This document shows, piece after piece, positions 48,391 through 60,107 of a DNA stretch of 64,000 nucleotides; within the stretch, counting starts at the first letter, position 1; the number at the start of each line of letters is the position of its first letter. Both the position numbers and the translations under genes were made by a program. The stretch comes from Tretioscincus oriximinensis. Lineage: Eukaryota > Chordata > Lepidosauria > Squamata > Gymnophthalmidae. A model generated the notes under the pieces. The model was given only the letters and a program-made list of their open reading frames with translations, was not told the DNA's origin and searched no databases. The stretch lies in assembly GCA_022410635.1 (NCBI GenBank), contig JAJVDF010000161.1:1633729-1697728 (forward strand). The letters are read 5' to 3'.

Positions 48391-48784
48391 ATGATCTAAT
48401 AGTGACTGGATTGAAAACAATCAGTATATGTATGAATATCCAAGGAAACAGATCTGTCTGATTCTTCAGAATACTGTATTATAAGTAAAAATGTTAAGGT
48501 TGAACTTCTATACCTCAGGTACTTAATAATTTNAAATTGCGTAGAAAACATGGTAGCATTTGGGAAAGTAGAATGGGGAAGAAGACATGTCAGTCAGCTA
48601 GTAGATGAAAACCTTCCTGAAGAAGATCATAGAAGATCAACAGATCTGGAAGTAAATTCATATGGTGCACAACAGCTAATGCAACATTCCACAGGTGAAG
48701 ATTTCAAGTTGGAGAAATGATGTTTTAGATGAAGCATTTCAATAGTCTGTATAAACTGTATTTTGATTTACTTTTTTAAAAAAG
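48391..48784. other. No gene seen
   Basis: Unassigned AT-rich sequence. Confidence 0.45.
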
Positions 48785-48905
48785 CTATATTAATCTGAGG
48801 CCAGAACAAGAAAGTCTTGTAACATCTTAGAGCCTTACATGTAAAAAAATAGGTAGCATCCATAGAAAAGTCTATTTCTTAAGATGCATCTGAAGAAGAA
48901 GAAAG
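48785..48905. repeat. Fold-back repeat family fragment
   Basis: AATAGGTAGCATCCATAGAA, then GTCTATTTCTTAAGATGC, matches the left half of the family (AATAGGTGCCATAAGCTTCT...GTCTACTTCTTGAGATGC at 56.7 kb). Confidence 0.6.
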
Positions 48906-48919
48906 AAGTAGAAGAAAGA

Positions 48920-49095
48920 AAAAAAGAATTGGGGTTTTATACTCTTCCCTTCTCACCCAAAGGGATTCAGAGTGTCTTACGGATAGCTCAGTCGTTTAGG
49001 AATCCGTCTCTCGCCTGGGAGATCGGATTTCGAAGCCCTGTGTGAGACGTGGGGAGGGGTGAGCACCTTCCACTAGCCTGTAGCTCTAGTGTGTT
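48920..49095. mobile_element. Head-to-head pair of tRNA-SINE fragments
   Basis: At 48925-48980 the SINE 3' part lies in minus orientation (CCCTTCTCACCCAAAGGGAT). At 48981 a plus-strand head begins with a perfect box A (TAGCTCAGTCG, 48984-48994), box B-like GGATTTCGAAGCCC, and body GGGGAGGGGTGAGCACC. The head is tRNA-like over about 65 bases but continues into the SINE body, so it is not a tRNA gene. Confidence 0.65.
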
Positions 49096-51099
49096 ACAAG
49101 ACCTCTTTCTAGATACTCTGAATTTCTGGTTCAGAACATTGCCTCTCTGTAGTCACTGGCTGCTTTGTTTTCATTGAGGTACTATCCCATTTATTTTATA
49201 TTTGCATTTGTGAAATTGTGCTAATAATCATTGTCTTTCTCAATGTTGTATGTGCATATATTTCAAAAAGCATATTGCATTTTCAGAGTTACTCGCTAAC
49301 CAACTGTATTCCATTTCATCCTTATAAAATAGAATGCTGCAGAATGCAGGTATGGAGAATTGAGGGTTATAAGCAGTACCTGTTTGTTGAAATCTGAAAA
49401 AGAAAGACATGGTTAAGAGTAGTAAAGGGTATGTTCAACATAGACTCTAATAAAAGAGGAACTAAGTGTCATTACAAGGTCAATGTAACAAAATTGGCAT
49501 TTTCACTGTATTATAAGAAAGTAATGAGAAACACCTTCAAACAGAAGTCAATGGAAAATCAACAGACAGCAACTGCAGACATCCTTTATCTAGTATGAAT
49601 CAGAGTCAACATGTAGCATTCTAAAATAGCACACAAAAAGCCTTTTAAAAGAGTACAAACAACCTCAGCAAACAGCAAAAGCAACCATCCCCATTATTTT
49701 ATCTCTCTGCAGCATGTTGGTGAAATAATGAAAGAAATACAGGTCAAACCAGCATTTTTTCAGGCATAAAATTGCACACAATTTAGGTTTATAGCAGCAG
49801 ATGGCCACAGAAGTGAAGCTAAATTGAGTGCTGTATGAGGCAGAGAGAGTACAGAGAATCTGAAATGTAAGTTAAAGATAAGGTGGTTGTCATTTCTCTT
49901 CCTGATCATAGGGAAGGATCCTATTATCAGGATTAGGTGCATTTTAAGGTGACGATTGGAATTATGGCAAGAAACAATTGCTGCAGAAATCACAATTTAA
50001 AAAAGTGATTATTTTACTTCAGGAAGGTGAATTTCAGATCCTGATAGTGGATCTAAACAGTATACGACGTAATGAATACTTTGTCTTTTAGCAAAATAAT
50101 AGGTAAGTGATTAACTGCGCATCACACTTAACATCTAACAGAGTACTCAAAGTGTAATCGTCCTAATTTGCAATTGTAAATCTCTCGTTATCAATTAATT
50201 TACACAGCACAAGTAACCATCTGATTATCTTCTTATATAGCAGTATTTACACAGTAATTAAATTGTAACTAATTAGCATGTAATTGCACATATTTATTTC
50301 TACCTTATAAAGTGAATGATGCATTTAAACATAGTAGAGATACTTAATGATTAGGAAAATATGAATCTTAGGTTTTATTCATTTAATGTATGTAAAACTG
50401 AAAAATACATGACTTGGTTTGAACTGGTGTGTGTTATTTATTGATCCCCCACCACTGCACTTTTGAAATTTAGAACAAATCAGAGTATGCAAAGCTGGGA
50501 ATTGGCTTATCTAAACTTTTGACACTTTTGACAGGATACTAGGCCTTATCCTGGATTATGTGGGGCATGCCATGTTTGTTAGGATATAATCTGAAATACA
50601 GTCCAAATGCAGAAAGGATCTTTGCTATTTTCCTATCATTTAAAACAATTTTCTTCAGCTTTTTTCTGAAGTATTTTTTAAAAATTATATATTTCTGCAC
50701 ATTATTTTTATGGACAACACTTAAAATAGTCTACTTAAAGCAGTAAATCATTCACTTGAGGTGTCCATAATTCTAAAACTGTGGGTTGATTCAATTTGAA
50801 TTTAATCAAACCACATGGTGTGCTAAAATCACTTCCCCAAACCAGGTACAATGAAGTGAAACCATGCTTTCCAGATTTATTGTATAAAAGATTGCAAATA
50901 GTACAATAGTGTTCAGAGTATATAGCAAACTTCTGCTTTTACCTTTCTACTTAGTTCTTACAATAATGAATGTTATCGTGGTGGGTTAGGTCAGGAAAAA
51001 GAACAAAGACAATTATTGTGCACTGACACTAAAATTCCTAATACTGCTTGGTTTGAATTCAGAAGGATTGAAATTTGGCTTCAGTATGAGTCCAAGCTT
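49096..51099. other. No gene seen; TAATT-rich block
   Basis: Unassigned except for the candidate regulatory block at 50100-50310, listed separately. Confidence 0.45.
50100..50310. promoter_or_regulatory. Candidate conserved enhancer with clustered homeodomain-type sites
   Basis: Five homeodomain cores lie within 130 bp: CCTAATTTG, TCAATTAATTT, GTAATTAAATTG, CTAATTAGC and GTAATTGCAC, with TGATTATC and TTTACACAG motifs between. The tract is non-repetitive within the window. Such clusters are common in deeply conserved vertebrate enhancers near developmental genes. Random AT richness could also produce TAATT, so conservation data are needed to decide. Confidence 0.35.
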
Positions 51100-52190
51100 C
51101 TAAGAGGTTTGGATTTGTGTGAAAAATCGCTCTTGAATCACTCTTGTAGGGAACCATAGTTGATGATACTGAAATGAATCCACATGGTTGCAGATAATGG
51201 TTTTAAATAAAGGGGATTCATTAACAAACCAGCCCTTAAGGTAATAATGAATGATCAAGTACAAGATTTTGAGGATATAGTAACTCAGAAAATAAACAGA
51301 GAAAAAGGTTTGACGGAAATTATATTTATTATTAACAAAAATTAGATACAATAATCTGTTTATTCTAAAAATATCTTGGGAGGGAGATAGCAATCTTTCT
51401 CATAGTATTTGGGAGGGATGGGTAAAGGATAATTGTACAATTAAATATAACAAAGTCAGAGAACTCCAAACAAAAATCCTTACAAGGTGGTATAGGACAC
51501 CATCTCAATTGTCACACATGGGTAACCTTCCANCTTCATGTTGGCACGGATGTAATGCTACAGGGACTTTTTTCCACATGTGGGATGANTGTATCTAGGT
51601 TCAGAACTGGTGGGACTCTGTACTCAAAGAACTATGTGATATCCTAGGGGTAAATTTACAAAAAAGTGTCCCAATGTTAATGATGTACAGATGCAAGAAC
51701 CTCCACCTACAATCAAGTGACATCTATATTTTGGAGAGATCGATCTGGGCGGGGCAATTAACGGTCGCAAGAAGATGGAAGGATAGGAACAAATGGACTC
51801 TTAATTTATGGTATGACTATCTGTCCGAATTCCTACTATTCGACGTTATATGGGAAAAACAACTTTTGGCTTCAGGAGTCATAACCAACTCAACTTGGGA
51901 AACAAATTTGCAAAAGTTAATAGCCTTTGGTGTTAACTCAAATAGAAGTGTTATATTGTCCCATACCGTTGCTATGTGTTATGATCAAAGATTTTTACTG
52001 TAATTATTGCTGTGACATATTCAAATGGTCTCCTGGGGCGGGGGGATAGGGTTTATTGTTGTGTATGTATCTCTTATTGTCGTGTATGTATTTTTTATTG
52101 TTGTGTATGCATCCCTTTCTTTTTGTATGCATTTTTTCTCTTTTTGTGCGAAAATAATAAAAAAATTAATAATAATAATAAAAAAATAAA
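51100..52190 (+). mobile_element. 5'-truncated L1 LINE, ORF2 end plus 3' UTR
   Basis: Broken frames give the L1 ORF2 end: KILTRWYRTPSQLSHMGN, then CWHGCNATGTFFHMWD (the conserved CW.C...GTF.HMW pattern), then a 109-codon open stretch (51674-52003) with QLTVARRWKDRNKWTLNLW. The 3' end is A-rich with AATAATAAAA repeats. Stops at the 5' side make it inactive. The 5' limit is approximate. Confidence 0.8.
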
Positions 52191-52523
52191 GTTAGTTTAC
52201 CAATTGAAGAATGTAATGGGATTTAGATCTACAAAAGGATAATAGTCGGCAACAGGAAGATATCTAATTTCTAGCTCAGAAACTCTTTAAATTCATTGTT
52301 GATTAAAAAATATGGCGTCTTTATACTTACAAGACTAAATGTTCCACTCTCTTGTTGGGCACTAAACAGATNTCCCCACACACACACATATCAAGGCCTG
52401 TTGTCCTTGTAATTAAACTATAGTCAAACAGCAGAACATATCATGCTACACTATTCTTTCTGAGATATTTGTGTGATGTATATAGTGTACCTTTGACAAG
52501 ATGGGAACCGTGGAGGTCAGATG
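52191..52523. other. No gene seen
   Basis: Short spacer between an L1 and a hAT element, with a short CA run near 52378. Confidence 0.45.
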
Positions 52524-53087
52524 TACTAGTGTAGGGGTGGCCAAACTTTTTGGAGTTGAGAGCCATTTTGTGGCCACGCCTCCTTCCCAGGGTGATTTGG
52601 GGACCACATGGCCATGCCCCTTCCCNGGCCACACTCCCATCCCAAGCCCTATCCCTTTCCAAGACTTTTTCCTTTACTTTCCTTTTTGTTTCCTGCTTGC
52701 TTTCTCTCTCTTTTTCTTTCCTTTCAGGTTTGCAGACACAGTGCGCACCAAGAGCAGTTCTGGACATTGTCTGCAGGCGACTACCACCTGCCTGGCTGCT
52801 GCGCAGTGCCTGTGCATAGCCACAGGCAGGCGACCGAGTTAGGCAGGTGGCCGAGTCAGGCAGGTGGCAGTCGCTCGCTGCTCTAGAACTGCTTTTGGGG
52901 GTGTGCACTAGATGATGTGGACACAGTGCACACCACCAAGCTCCGTTCCGGACATTTTGTGGAGGTAAAATCCCTCCACCCACNCACCCTCACCCCCGGG
53001 CTCTTCTGGTGAGGTCAGACCTACACTCAAGCAACCAAAGAGCCGCAGATGGCTCCAGAGCCGCAATTTCTGACCTAAGTACTAGTG
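52524..53087. mobile_element. hAT-type non-autonomous element with 8-bp target duplication
   Basis: TACTAGTG at 52524-52531 and 53080-53087 flanks a 548-bp insert. The insert starts TAGGGGTGGCCAAACTTT, close to known hAT termini of the AGGGGTGGCCAA type, and ends with AGAGCCGCAGATGGCTCC. Short GAGCCGC/GCGGCTC-type motifs repeat near the ends. It is GC-richer than the flanks, and the open frames inside (up to 180 codons, crossing an N) show no transposase motifs. Confidence 0.75.
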
Positions 53088-55179
53088 GATACTGACCAAT
53101 GCACAGAATGAAAAAAAAAAGTTAAATTCTCTACTAAAGGTATTAAGACAATAGGTAACTGAGTCAAAATACAGGTTTTTTTAACCTGAATATTTAGATA
53201 GGTCTTTTTATGTTGTCTGTAGCTATATATATATTATACTTTTGTACCTTTCCTGTTTGTGGAGAATCAATAAAATAAAATAATAAATACATAAATAAAT
53301 AGGCTGTTATGCATAGTGATGGAGCAGTTGCCCTGGGCATAACACCCATAGGTCCTTTTTAAAAAACAAGTACTGCTTTAAAAAATGTATTTTTATGTAT
53401 TACCTTTTAAAAGCATCTTAACTAATAAGAGAGATACTGTGATATTTAGTCCAAATAGACAGCGAGGGGGATGTAACTCCTGCCTTTCTTTCTGATTGAT
53501 TGGATTAACTGTGAAGGCAAAATGCCACCAGCTGACGGCAGGCACCACAGACCTATGCCAGTCGGGCCCTCAGGGTTGGTTACCGCCACTTCCCCACTGA
53601 CCCAGATGTCAGGGAAGCATGTGGGAATGCGGTGGGAACTGCATCATCTGGCCAGAGGACAGGGGAATGCAGCCTACATCTCAAGCTTATTTCTGATAGC
53701 AAGCTCAGGTTAACCCCCTAGTTAGTAATAATTGAAAAATATAAAGATCCTTACAAGAAAATCTTCCGGTGTTTGAATACACAGTATGCATCCAAACACA
53801 GCAGCATTGAACAGAGCGGGGGACCCTGGGAGGGAAGGTAATGTTGGCCTGGTCAGGGACCTCTCAGCTATTCACTGCCTCCTTTGCTGCCTGACAGAGA
53901 TATNCAAGATAAGTGCCTGCCAATGGGGGCTCTGGGAGGTGAAGATGTCAGGCCCATTCTCTCTTGCTCCAGATGCAGGCAACACACACTATACCTCTGT
54001 TCATACCTATACACCCAGGAATGTGGCAAACAAATGATAGAGGTGCTTGTCATGGTAGTATGCTCTAAGGAGAGCACTNAATCAGATTGAAACCAATCGT
54101 ATTTGTGTACCACCTTTCCAATTTGGAAATTGCCCAAGGTGCTTTACAGACAGGTTAAACAAAGTAAACATCAAGCATTACAAATCATACAATTACATAT
54201 CACACAGAAGTAAATTATCCATCAAATATAAATATAGGATCCTTCCTCAGAGCAGATTTTCCATTCTGTTCTGAAGGCACTTGTGCTTAATCACTCCTGT
54301 TCATAATGCATAGACACATTACAATAACAAGCAGAAGCCCACTTCTGAGAATTTGTTTTTGTGTTTCCCAACACAATGGAGGGTTTTCTATATTGGGAGC
54401 TGAGAATTCAGCCATGAGGCTTTTGATGTAAGACTATCTGCTGCCCAGTGATAGGGGTCTAGTGTGCCCTATGCCATTGAAATATAGCCTGTTTCATTTT
54501 AAGTGAACATATTGTGTGTGATTATTTCTATTCATAATGTTTAAACAATTCCAAGAGTGTTTTCTTGCATAAACATGCTATTCTTAGGCTGTTTATTCTG
54601 CTCATGTGAACACTTTTGCATGCCACATTAAACAATGCATTAGATGTATAAAAGTATTGCGTTTATTTGATAAAAAGTAGATACCGAGTCCTTTTTTAAA
54701 CAACAAATGGAATGCTAAAAAGCAGACTGTTGGCTACCTTTATTGTTGCCCTGTCAAACAAGCAAACAAATGAAACCGTTGTTGATAAATATGGTCTTCA
54801 TTCCTTAACAGCTTCTTTGCCATGATTCCGTCTAGTTTAAAGTGTATGTTTGTATTAAATTCTGTATCTTCAATGAGTACATTATCTGATAAGATTCTGT
54901 ACTGTTATTTGTCACTGGGTCTTTTTCTTCTTCTTCTTTATTGGCCCTTTTTGAGTAATGTATTGATTCTGATAAAGCAAAGCACCATATTATTTAAATT
55001 CCATGTAGAAGCAGAAGTGATTGTCAGTTTACCCAACTATATTTGTTTGAAACTGTTGGCAAAAAGATTTTTAAAATAAAATTTCATTGGTTTGTTTTGA
55101 AATGCCAGCATTTAATGAGTTAAACCATAGCCAATAATATCCAAAGCCACTGTGTGATCNAGGGAAACAACAGAATCTC
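53088..55179. other. No gene seen; possible L1 tail
   Basis: At about 53130-53300 TGTACCTTTCCTGTTTGTGG, then AATCAATAAAATAAAAT, looks like an L1 3' end. A GC-richer block at 53510-53720 was not recognised. Near 54095-54195 the phrase CAAGGTGCTTTACAGACAGG suggests a minus-strand LINE end. Confidence 0.4.
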
Positions 55180-55367
55180 ACACCCACTTCTTCTGAAGTA
55201 GGCCATCAACCAGGGCGACCAAGGCAATTTCAGTGAGCTTGAAGCCAGACTGAAACTGTCTAGATAATCAATTCCCTCCAAACATTATTCAATTGAACAG
55301 CCAATGAAGTATCTTTGCTAGAAAGAGTGTGTTGGCTAGTGGTCGCTTCTTGAGTGGTTGTGTATAT

Positions 55368-55420
55368 ATGTGTGTGTGTGTGCGTGCGTGCGTGCGTNCG
55401 TGTGTGCGTGCGTGTGTGTA
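55368..55420. repeat. (TG)n/(TGCG)n microsatellite
   Basis: TG units run into GCGT units with one ambiguous base. Confidence 0.95.
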
Positions 55421-55429
55421 TCATTGTTT

Positions 55430-55640
55430 CTAAAAGCAATTGGTATCATCCCACGAGGCTTGAACTACAAATATCTGAAGGAATGCTTCCTCCCATACAA
55501 GCCTGCCTGCATCTTAATACCTTATGAAAAGAAAAAGTGCTCTTAATAGCCTTCTTTTTAGCCATTCTATTTTAGTTGTTTTTATAATTATTGTGACCCG
55601 CCTTCGATTGTAAGTCAGGATATATAAAACGAATGAACCA
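55430..55640 (+). mobile_element. L2 LINE fragment
   Basis: TATCTGAAGGAATGCTTCC, then CCATACAAGCCTGCCTG, matches the L2 copy at 23.79-23.82 kb. It ends with GACCCGCCTTCGATTG and a TATATAAAA tail followed by AACC units. Confidence 0.7.
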
Positions 55641-56214
55641 GCGAACCAACCAACCAACCCATGCACCCAAAGCCAAGCCAAACTAACTAAAATAAATAAA
55701 ACCTGTCATTGCTCATCCCCTTTTCTCTGTGTGGTTATTGATCAAATTCGTGGGAAACACTCCTAAATGAAAGGCATTAGATGGGGTCCTCATAAATGTC
55801 CTTTTGATATCTCTGAGATATCATAGAACTTGGTCTTCTCTATTTGCAGTGGTTCAAATAGATTATTAGCCTCTCTGTATTGAAAGATCCATAATGTGCT
55901 GGTTCATCATGAAACAGTATGAACTGGAATAGCACTATGAGCATGATGGTCCCAGCCCCACTCAAGCCTGTTCCCAAATCTCTTGTGGGTAGCAAATAAC
56001 AAAAGTTCTTAGCTCTGGAGCTTTGGATGGTGTGATTTGATGCACCACTAAAATGCATTCCCTGCTAATCTTAATAATTGCCTTCTACATACCTTTTTAA
56101 TCTGCACTAGGGCTCACTAGTCCACTAGTAGAGCCATGACTGAGCCTAATGCCTCAGTAAAATCTAAAAGATGACTTTGTGAGAGACTGTCCTGGCCTAA
56201 ATGTAAGATCTCTG
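55641..56214. other. No gene seen
   Basis: AACC-rich start, then unassigned DNA. Confidence 0.45.
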
Positions 56215-56313
56215 TCCCTACTTTTATATATTGTTTTATATTGTTTTAATTTTGTATTGATGTTTTATTGTTGGCCACCCTGAGACCTTTGGGTATAGGG
56301 CAGGGTATAAGTA

Positions 56314-56344
<31 letters not shown>
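56215..56344 (+). mobile_element. L2 LINE 3' end
   Basis: TTGGCCACCCTGAGACCTTT, then GGGTATAGGGCAGGGTAT, ending in about eight AAAT units, the L2 3' UTR as at 24.1 kb. Confidence 0.85.
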
Positions 56345-56345
<1 letters not shown>

Positions 56346-56599
56346 ATGTGGAGGCTATGTACTACACAGCAAAGACTTTTGGAGTGCATGGAACACTGGA
56401 CATGCATGTTTCCACGGGATGGACAGAAGGTAAAATTGCCTCCAAAGTGCAGTATATCGGGCATGGGGATCAGGCTTCAGGAGAAAGTGCCTTGAAGTTG
56501 GAGGAATTGACTACACTGGGACCTTGGCTATGTCTTTTTTTAGCCAGAGAGGAGAGCAGAAACTTTATTTGCATTACAACCAGCATAAATACCTTTAAG

Positions 56600-57165
56600 G
56601 AAGGGTTAGGCAAACTCATGGAGGACAATTTCAGAGAAATAGCCGTGTTAATCAAGTAGACAGTCCAGCAAAGGGTCTAGTAGACTAACAGTAGAAAAAT
56701 AGGTGCCATAAGCTTCTGTGGACAAGTCTACTTCTTGAGATGCTGAAGGATTAATGTCAGGACAGGCTTTATAGAAAACTGTGTATGGGAGATGACAAAG
56801 CACCTTATTACATTTACATGTGGTTTGTTATCTCCTGTACAGTTTTTTATAAAGCCTGTCCTGACATTAGTCCTTCAGCATCTGAAGAAGTAGACGTGTC
56901 TACGAAAGCTTATGCCACCTACTTTTCTACTGTTAAGTGCTAAGTGCTAATAGCCCCTTTCATGGAGGATGGTTTATGAATGGCTACTGATATAGATGCC
57001 TAGGAACTACTTGCAGTTAGGGAATATAGATTTGCATGAAACCAAGAGTAGGTGGATTTCCCTTCATCTTTTGCTTAGGCATTTTTGGAAGCAATGTATT
57101 CTTCTGTGAGGCACTGGTCTAGATCCAGCAGGGCTCTTCTTACGTTCTAATTCTCTTTTCATTAA
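56600..57165 (+). mobile_element. CR1 3' end split by a fold-back element
   Basis: AAGGAAGGGTTAGGCAAACTC and ATGGAGGA (to 56625) continue, after the insertion, as CATGGAGGATGGTTTATGAA and GGCTACTG (from 56961), through CACTGGTCTAGATCCAGCAG to GGGCTCTTCTTACGTTCT. It belongs to a CR1 subfamily distinct from the 47-kb copy. Confidence 0.8.
56617..56969. mobile_element. Long fold-back element with 9-bp target duplication
   Basis: CATGGAGGA at 56617-56625 and 56961-56969 flanks a 335-bp insert. The insert is one long hairpin: the left arm from about 56680 (CTAACAGTAGAAAAATAGGT, GTCTACTTCTTGAGATGC, CAGGACAGGCTTTATAGAAA) and the right arm ending about 56935 are near-complete inverted copies. It has no coding capacity. 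The 8-9 bp duplication suggests a hAT- or Mutator-type insertion, but the class is uncertain. Confidence 0.8.
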
Positions 57166-59753
57166 GAGTGAATACCTTTTTGTTCCTTTCTTTTTTTGAG
57201 GGTCTCTAAAGAACTATATTGCTGTCTCACATATTTCATATCAAGCCATAACATCTGAGCTGAGCAAAAGCTTTTCCCTTAAGCTAATCTCTGCAGGAAC
57301 TACTACATTGTGAAGTATAAAAGATACAACTCTGGAAACTGCAGAGATAAGCTGGTGCCTTCTCTGACACTTTATGAGCATGATTCATGAACACTGGCAA
57401 AGGTTTGTGGCAACTGGTCTCCGGGGTAGAGTCTAATTATACGCACACAGTTCCTGCTTGTTAAAATAGAACTATAATCCTTACATTATTATATACTAAC
57501 AGCCAATATTATAACTGGTATAATTATCAGATGAGCAAGGAAATAAGTGACTTCACAAATGAATTCAGTTGCATTTTACTTCTAGCACAAATAAAGTACA
57601 AGTATTTATAGGAGGAAAATACTTTCTGTACATTAGTAACATAACCCATTTTCTTTTCTTTTTATCCATAGTACTATATAAAATGCTCTTTTATTTCATG
57701 CCTAAACAAATGGACTAACTTTATCATTTCATATATGTAAAATGAAATTACACTTTTATATCTCTGCAAATGCACCTGCATCTCTAGGTACAAGCCTGTA
57801 AGCCCAAATTGAAACATATTTCTTGTTGATAATGGGTATATGTTCTAAGAATATTGTGGCTTTTTTCCCAGACAAATGCATTTAGCTATGGAAAAAAAGA
57901 AACAAATGAACTGCAAGGTTGATTAAATCTTATTTTGACTATGCAGTATACTAGTGTATCTTAAGCAAAGGTACTAGCAAATAATGTTGCACTGCAGTAA
58001 ACAGTAATCATTTTGACTAGGATTGATGCAAATTCTAGTCCAAAGCTGCCAGCACTTCAGTTGAGAAATACTGGGGTAGCTTATACAGTTCCTTGGTCAT
58101 TGGAGCAATTGTTGTTTTTGTTAAGTTGTTAAGTCATCTGTGAATCTTTGTGTTTTCATGAACATTGGGCCACCAGACCATTATTACCTGAAGTATCTCT
58201 TGGAGTTTGCTTTAGTTGGATAGGTCTGTGCAACTGAGTCTTATTTCAGGATATATTTTGGAANGAAAACCTGTCTAGCATATCATCTAGGATGCAGATG
58301 ACAGATTCCCATTCCAAGATATATCCTAGTGCAATACTTACTGTGGACAGGCTTAGTTGCTTCCATATCAGCCTCTGCTGTCCCATTTCTTTCTTCATTT
58401 TCCCCAGCATTTAGGGGTCTCTCTCCACTTATCTTGGGACTTGGCAGCAGCAAGGGGCCAGAGGCCTCCCTTCCATATAGTGATGAAGCAATGACATAAA
58501 ACATCTCAGCTGAGGGCATAAAATCATTTCTAGATTGACTGAACAGCATTTGGACAGTTTGAATGNCAGCCTGATTACTTCCACTCCCACCTCCAGTTTT
58601 TCCTTGATTTCCTCTGGCTTCAGAGTACAGTCTACAAAAAAATTAGTTTCTCCAAGAGTGCTAAATGCACAGGAGAAGCACAGAAAATCTAATTTCCTTT
58701 ACATTGGAGAAAATAATTTCTATAGGCAGTGGTCTGAAACCAAAGGAAATGGAGAGGTGTGGGTGGGAAGGAGCTATGCTGTCATCAAACTGTTCGAATT
58801 CTGGTTTGCACATTCGATCTGATTGTTTGATTAATATTTTCAGTGCACTGAATGTTTCGGCCAGGGGCCTTGAGTAAACTGCCGTCCATTTTTAAATGAA
58901 AATGCAATGAACAGAAAGATATCAATCTTAGGATGCCATTTTTCTTCATCAAAGGTTGTCATGTGACTCTAGCTGCTTTTAAAAAAAAGCACAGCCACAC
59001 ATACACACAGAAGCTAATTCTTGAAAAATACATGCGTGACACATGCACATACATGAGAGCAAGCGAGTGAGCACACAGAGGGTATAAGTGATGTAAGCAG
59101 CAGCTTTAAAGTTAGGGAAGATTGCATACACCCTCCTGCCCAGCAAATCCTACTGCTTCCTTGAGGCAGAGCAGATGCCTCTCTCTGCACAGAGCCTTGG
59201 GGAAGAATCAGAAGCTCACACTTTTTAAGAGCTTCCTCTCATTCTTTCTCTTTTATGTGCTCATGCATGTACTTTTAAGAAACGGGTCCTCTATGTTCTG
59301 CTCTGCATGTGTGGCTGTGCTTTTAAGCAATAGCTAATGTCACACAACAACCTTAAGTGCAGGATTCTAAATCTTAAGTTTAGAATATTTTCTCTATAGG
59401 CTTAAACANCAAAAGAAGCTATAATAAAAAACATTCAACTTGCGACTGTCTACAGCCTAAAATCATACACAAATAAGTGTTGTAAATTTGCCCCCAATCT
59501 CAATCAATTTGTGGGCGCTGCTGATGACACTCAGTGTTCTGGTAGTTGCTGGCACGACTCAGTTCATCTCACAATAGTCAAACAGGGTAGCAGTCCCCAA
59601 CAGCTGTTGTGATCTGAATCAGTTGGATAGAATACAGTTAAGAAGGGAAATTCATTTCTGCTTTTGGGTCATTTTGTTTCATCCCAAGGCAACCTAAGGA
59701 TCTGGCAGGGCAAGTTGGGACTTTGCTTGATCGTTCTTTTTCTAGGTCTCAAA
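57166..59753. other. No gene seen
   Basis: AT-rich intron-like DNA with no recognised element. Short open frames near 58283-58877 on both strands have no recognisable similarity. Confidence 0.45.
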
Positions 59754-59982
59754 ACTTGAGCCAGTCTGCACAGAAGTTATTTTATTTATTTATTTTATTT
59801 ATTTCTACTTTTATCCCATCCTATACAAAATTGACATATTAAAAATAGTATAAAAACTGTCAAAAACTGTCAACACTATTATACAATTTAAGATACACTT
59901 ATTTGCCTGACAGTTTAGAATATGTCTGTTAAGTATAGAAAGAATTTTAAAATGAGTATTTTACTCATTTTAAAGAGTACTT
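59754..59982. repeat. Copy B of a dispersed duplicate (partner at 4204-4424)
   Basis: Positions 59754-59940 match 4204-4390 with two mismatches. Copy B carries an extra palindromic stretch (TTTTAAAATGAGTATTTTAC, then TCATTTTAAAG) before the TAG repeat. Orientation is the same in both copies. Confidence 0.8.
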
Positions 59983-60050
<68 letters not shown>

Positions 60051-60107
60051 ATTAATAATAATAACAACAACAGTAACAACAGTAACAGTAACAGTAACAG
60101 TAACTGT
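59983..60107. repeat. (TAG)n microsatellite with AAC/AGTAAC tail
   Basis: About 22 TAG units (59983-60049) are followed by TAATAATAACAACAAC and AGTAAC repeats. The array is longer than in the partner copy at 4425. Confidence 0.95.

Noticed and set aside
48981..49045. tRNA gene
   Set aside because: Box A and a box B-like sequence are present but the sequence continues into a SINE body shared with 46.5 kb and does not close a proper acceptor stem.
52441..52983. 180-codon minus-strand frame
   Set aside because: Lies inside the hAT element, crosses an ambiguous base and shows no transposase or other domain.
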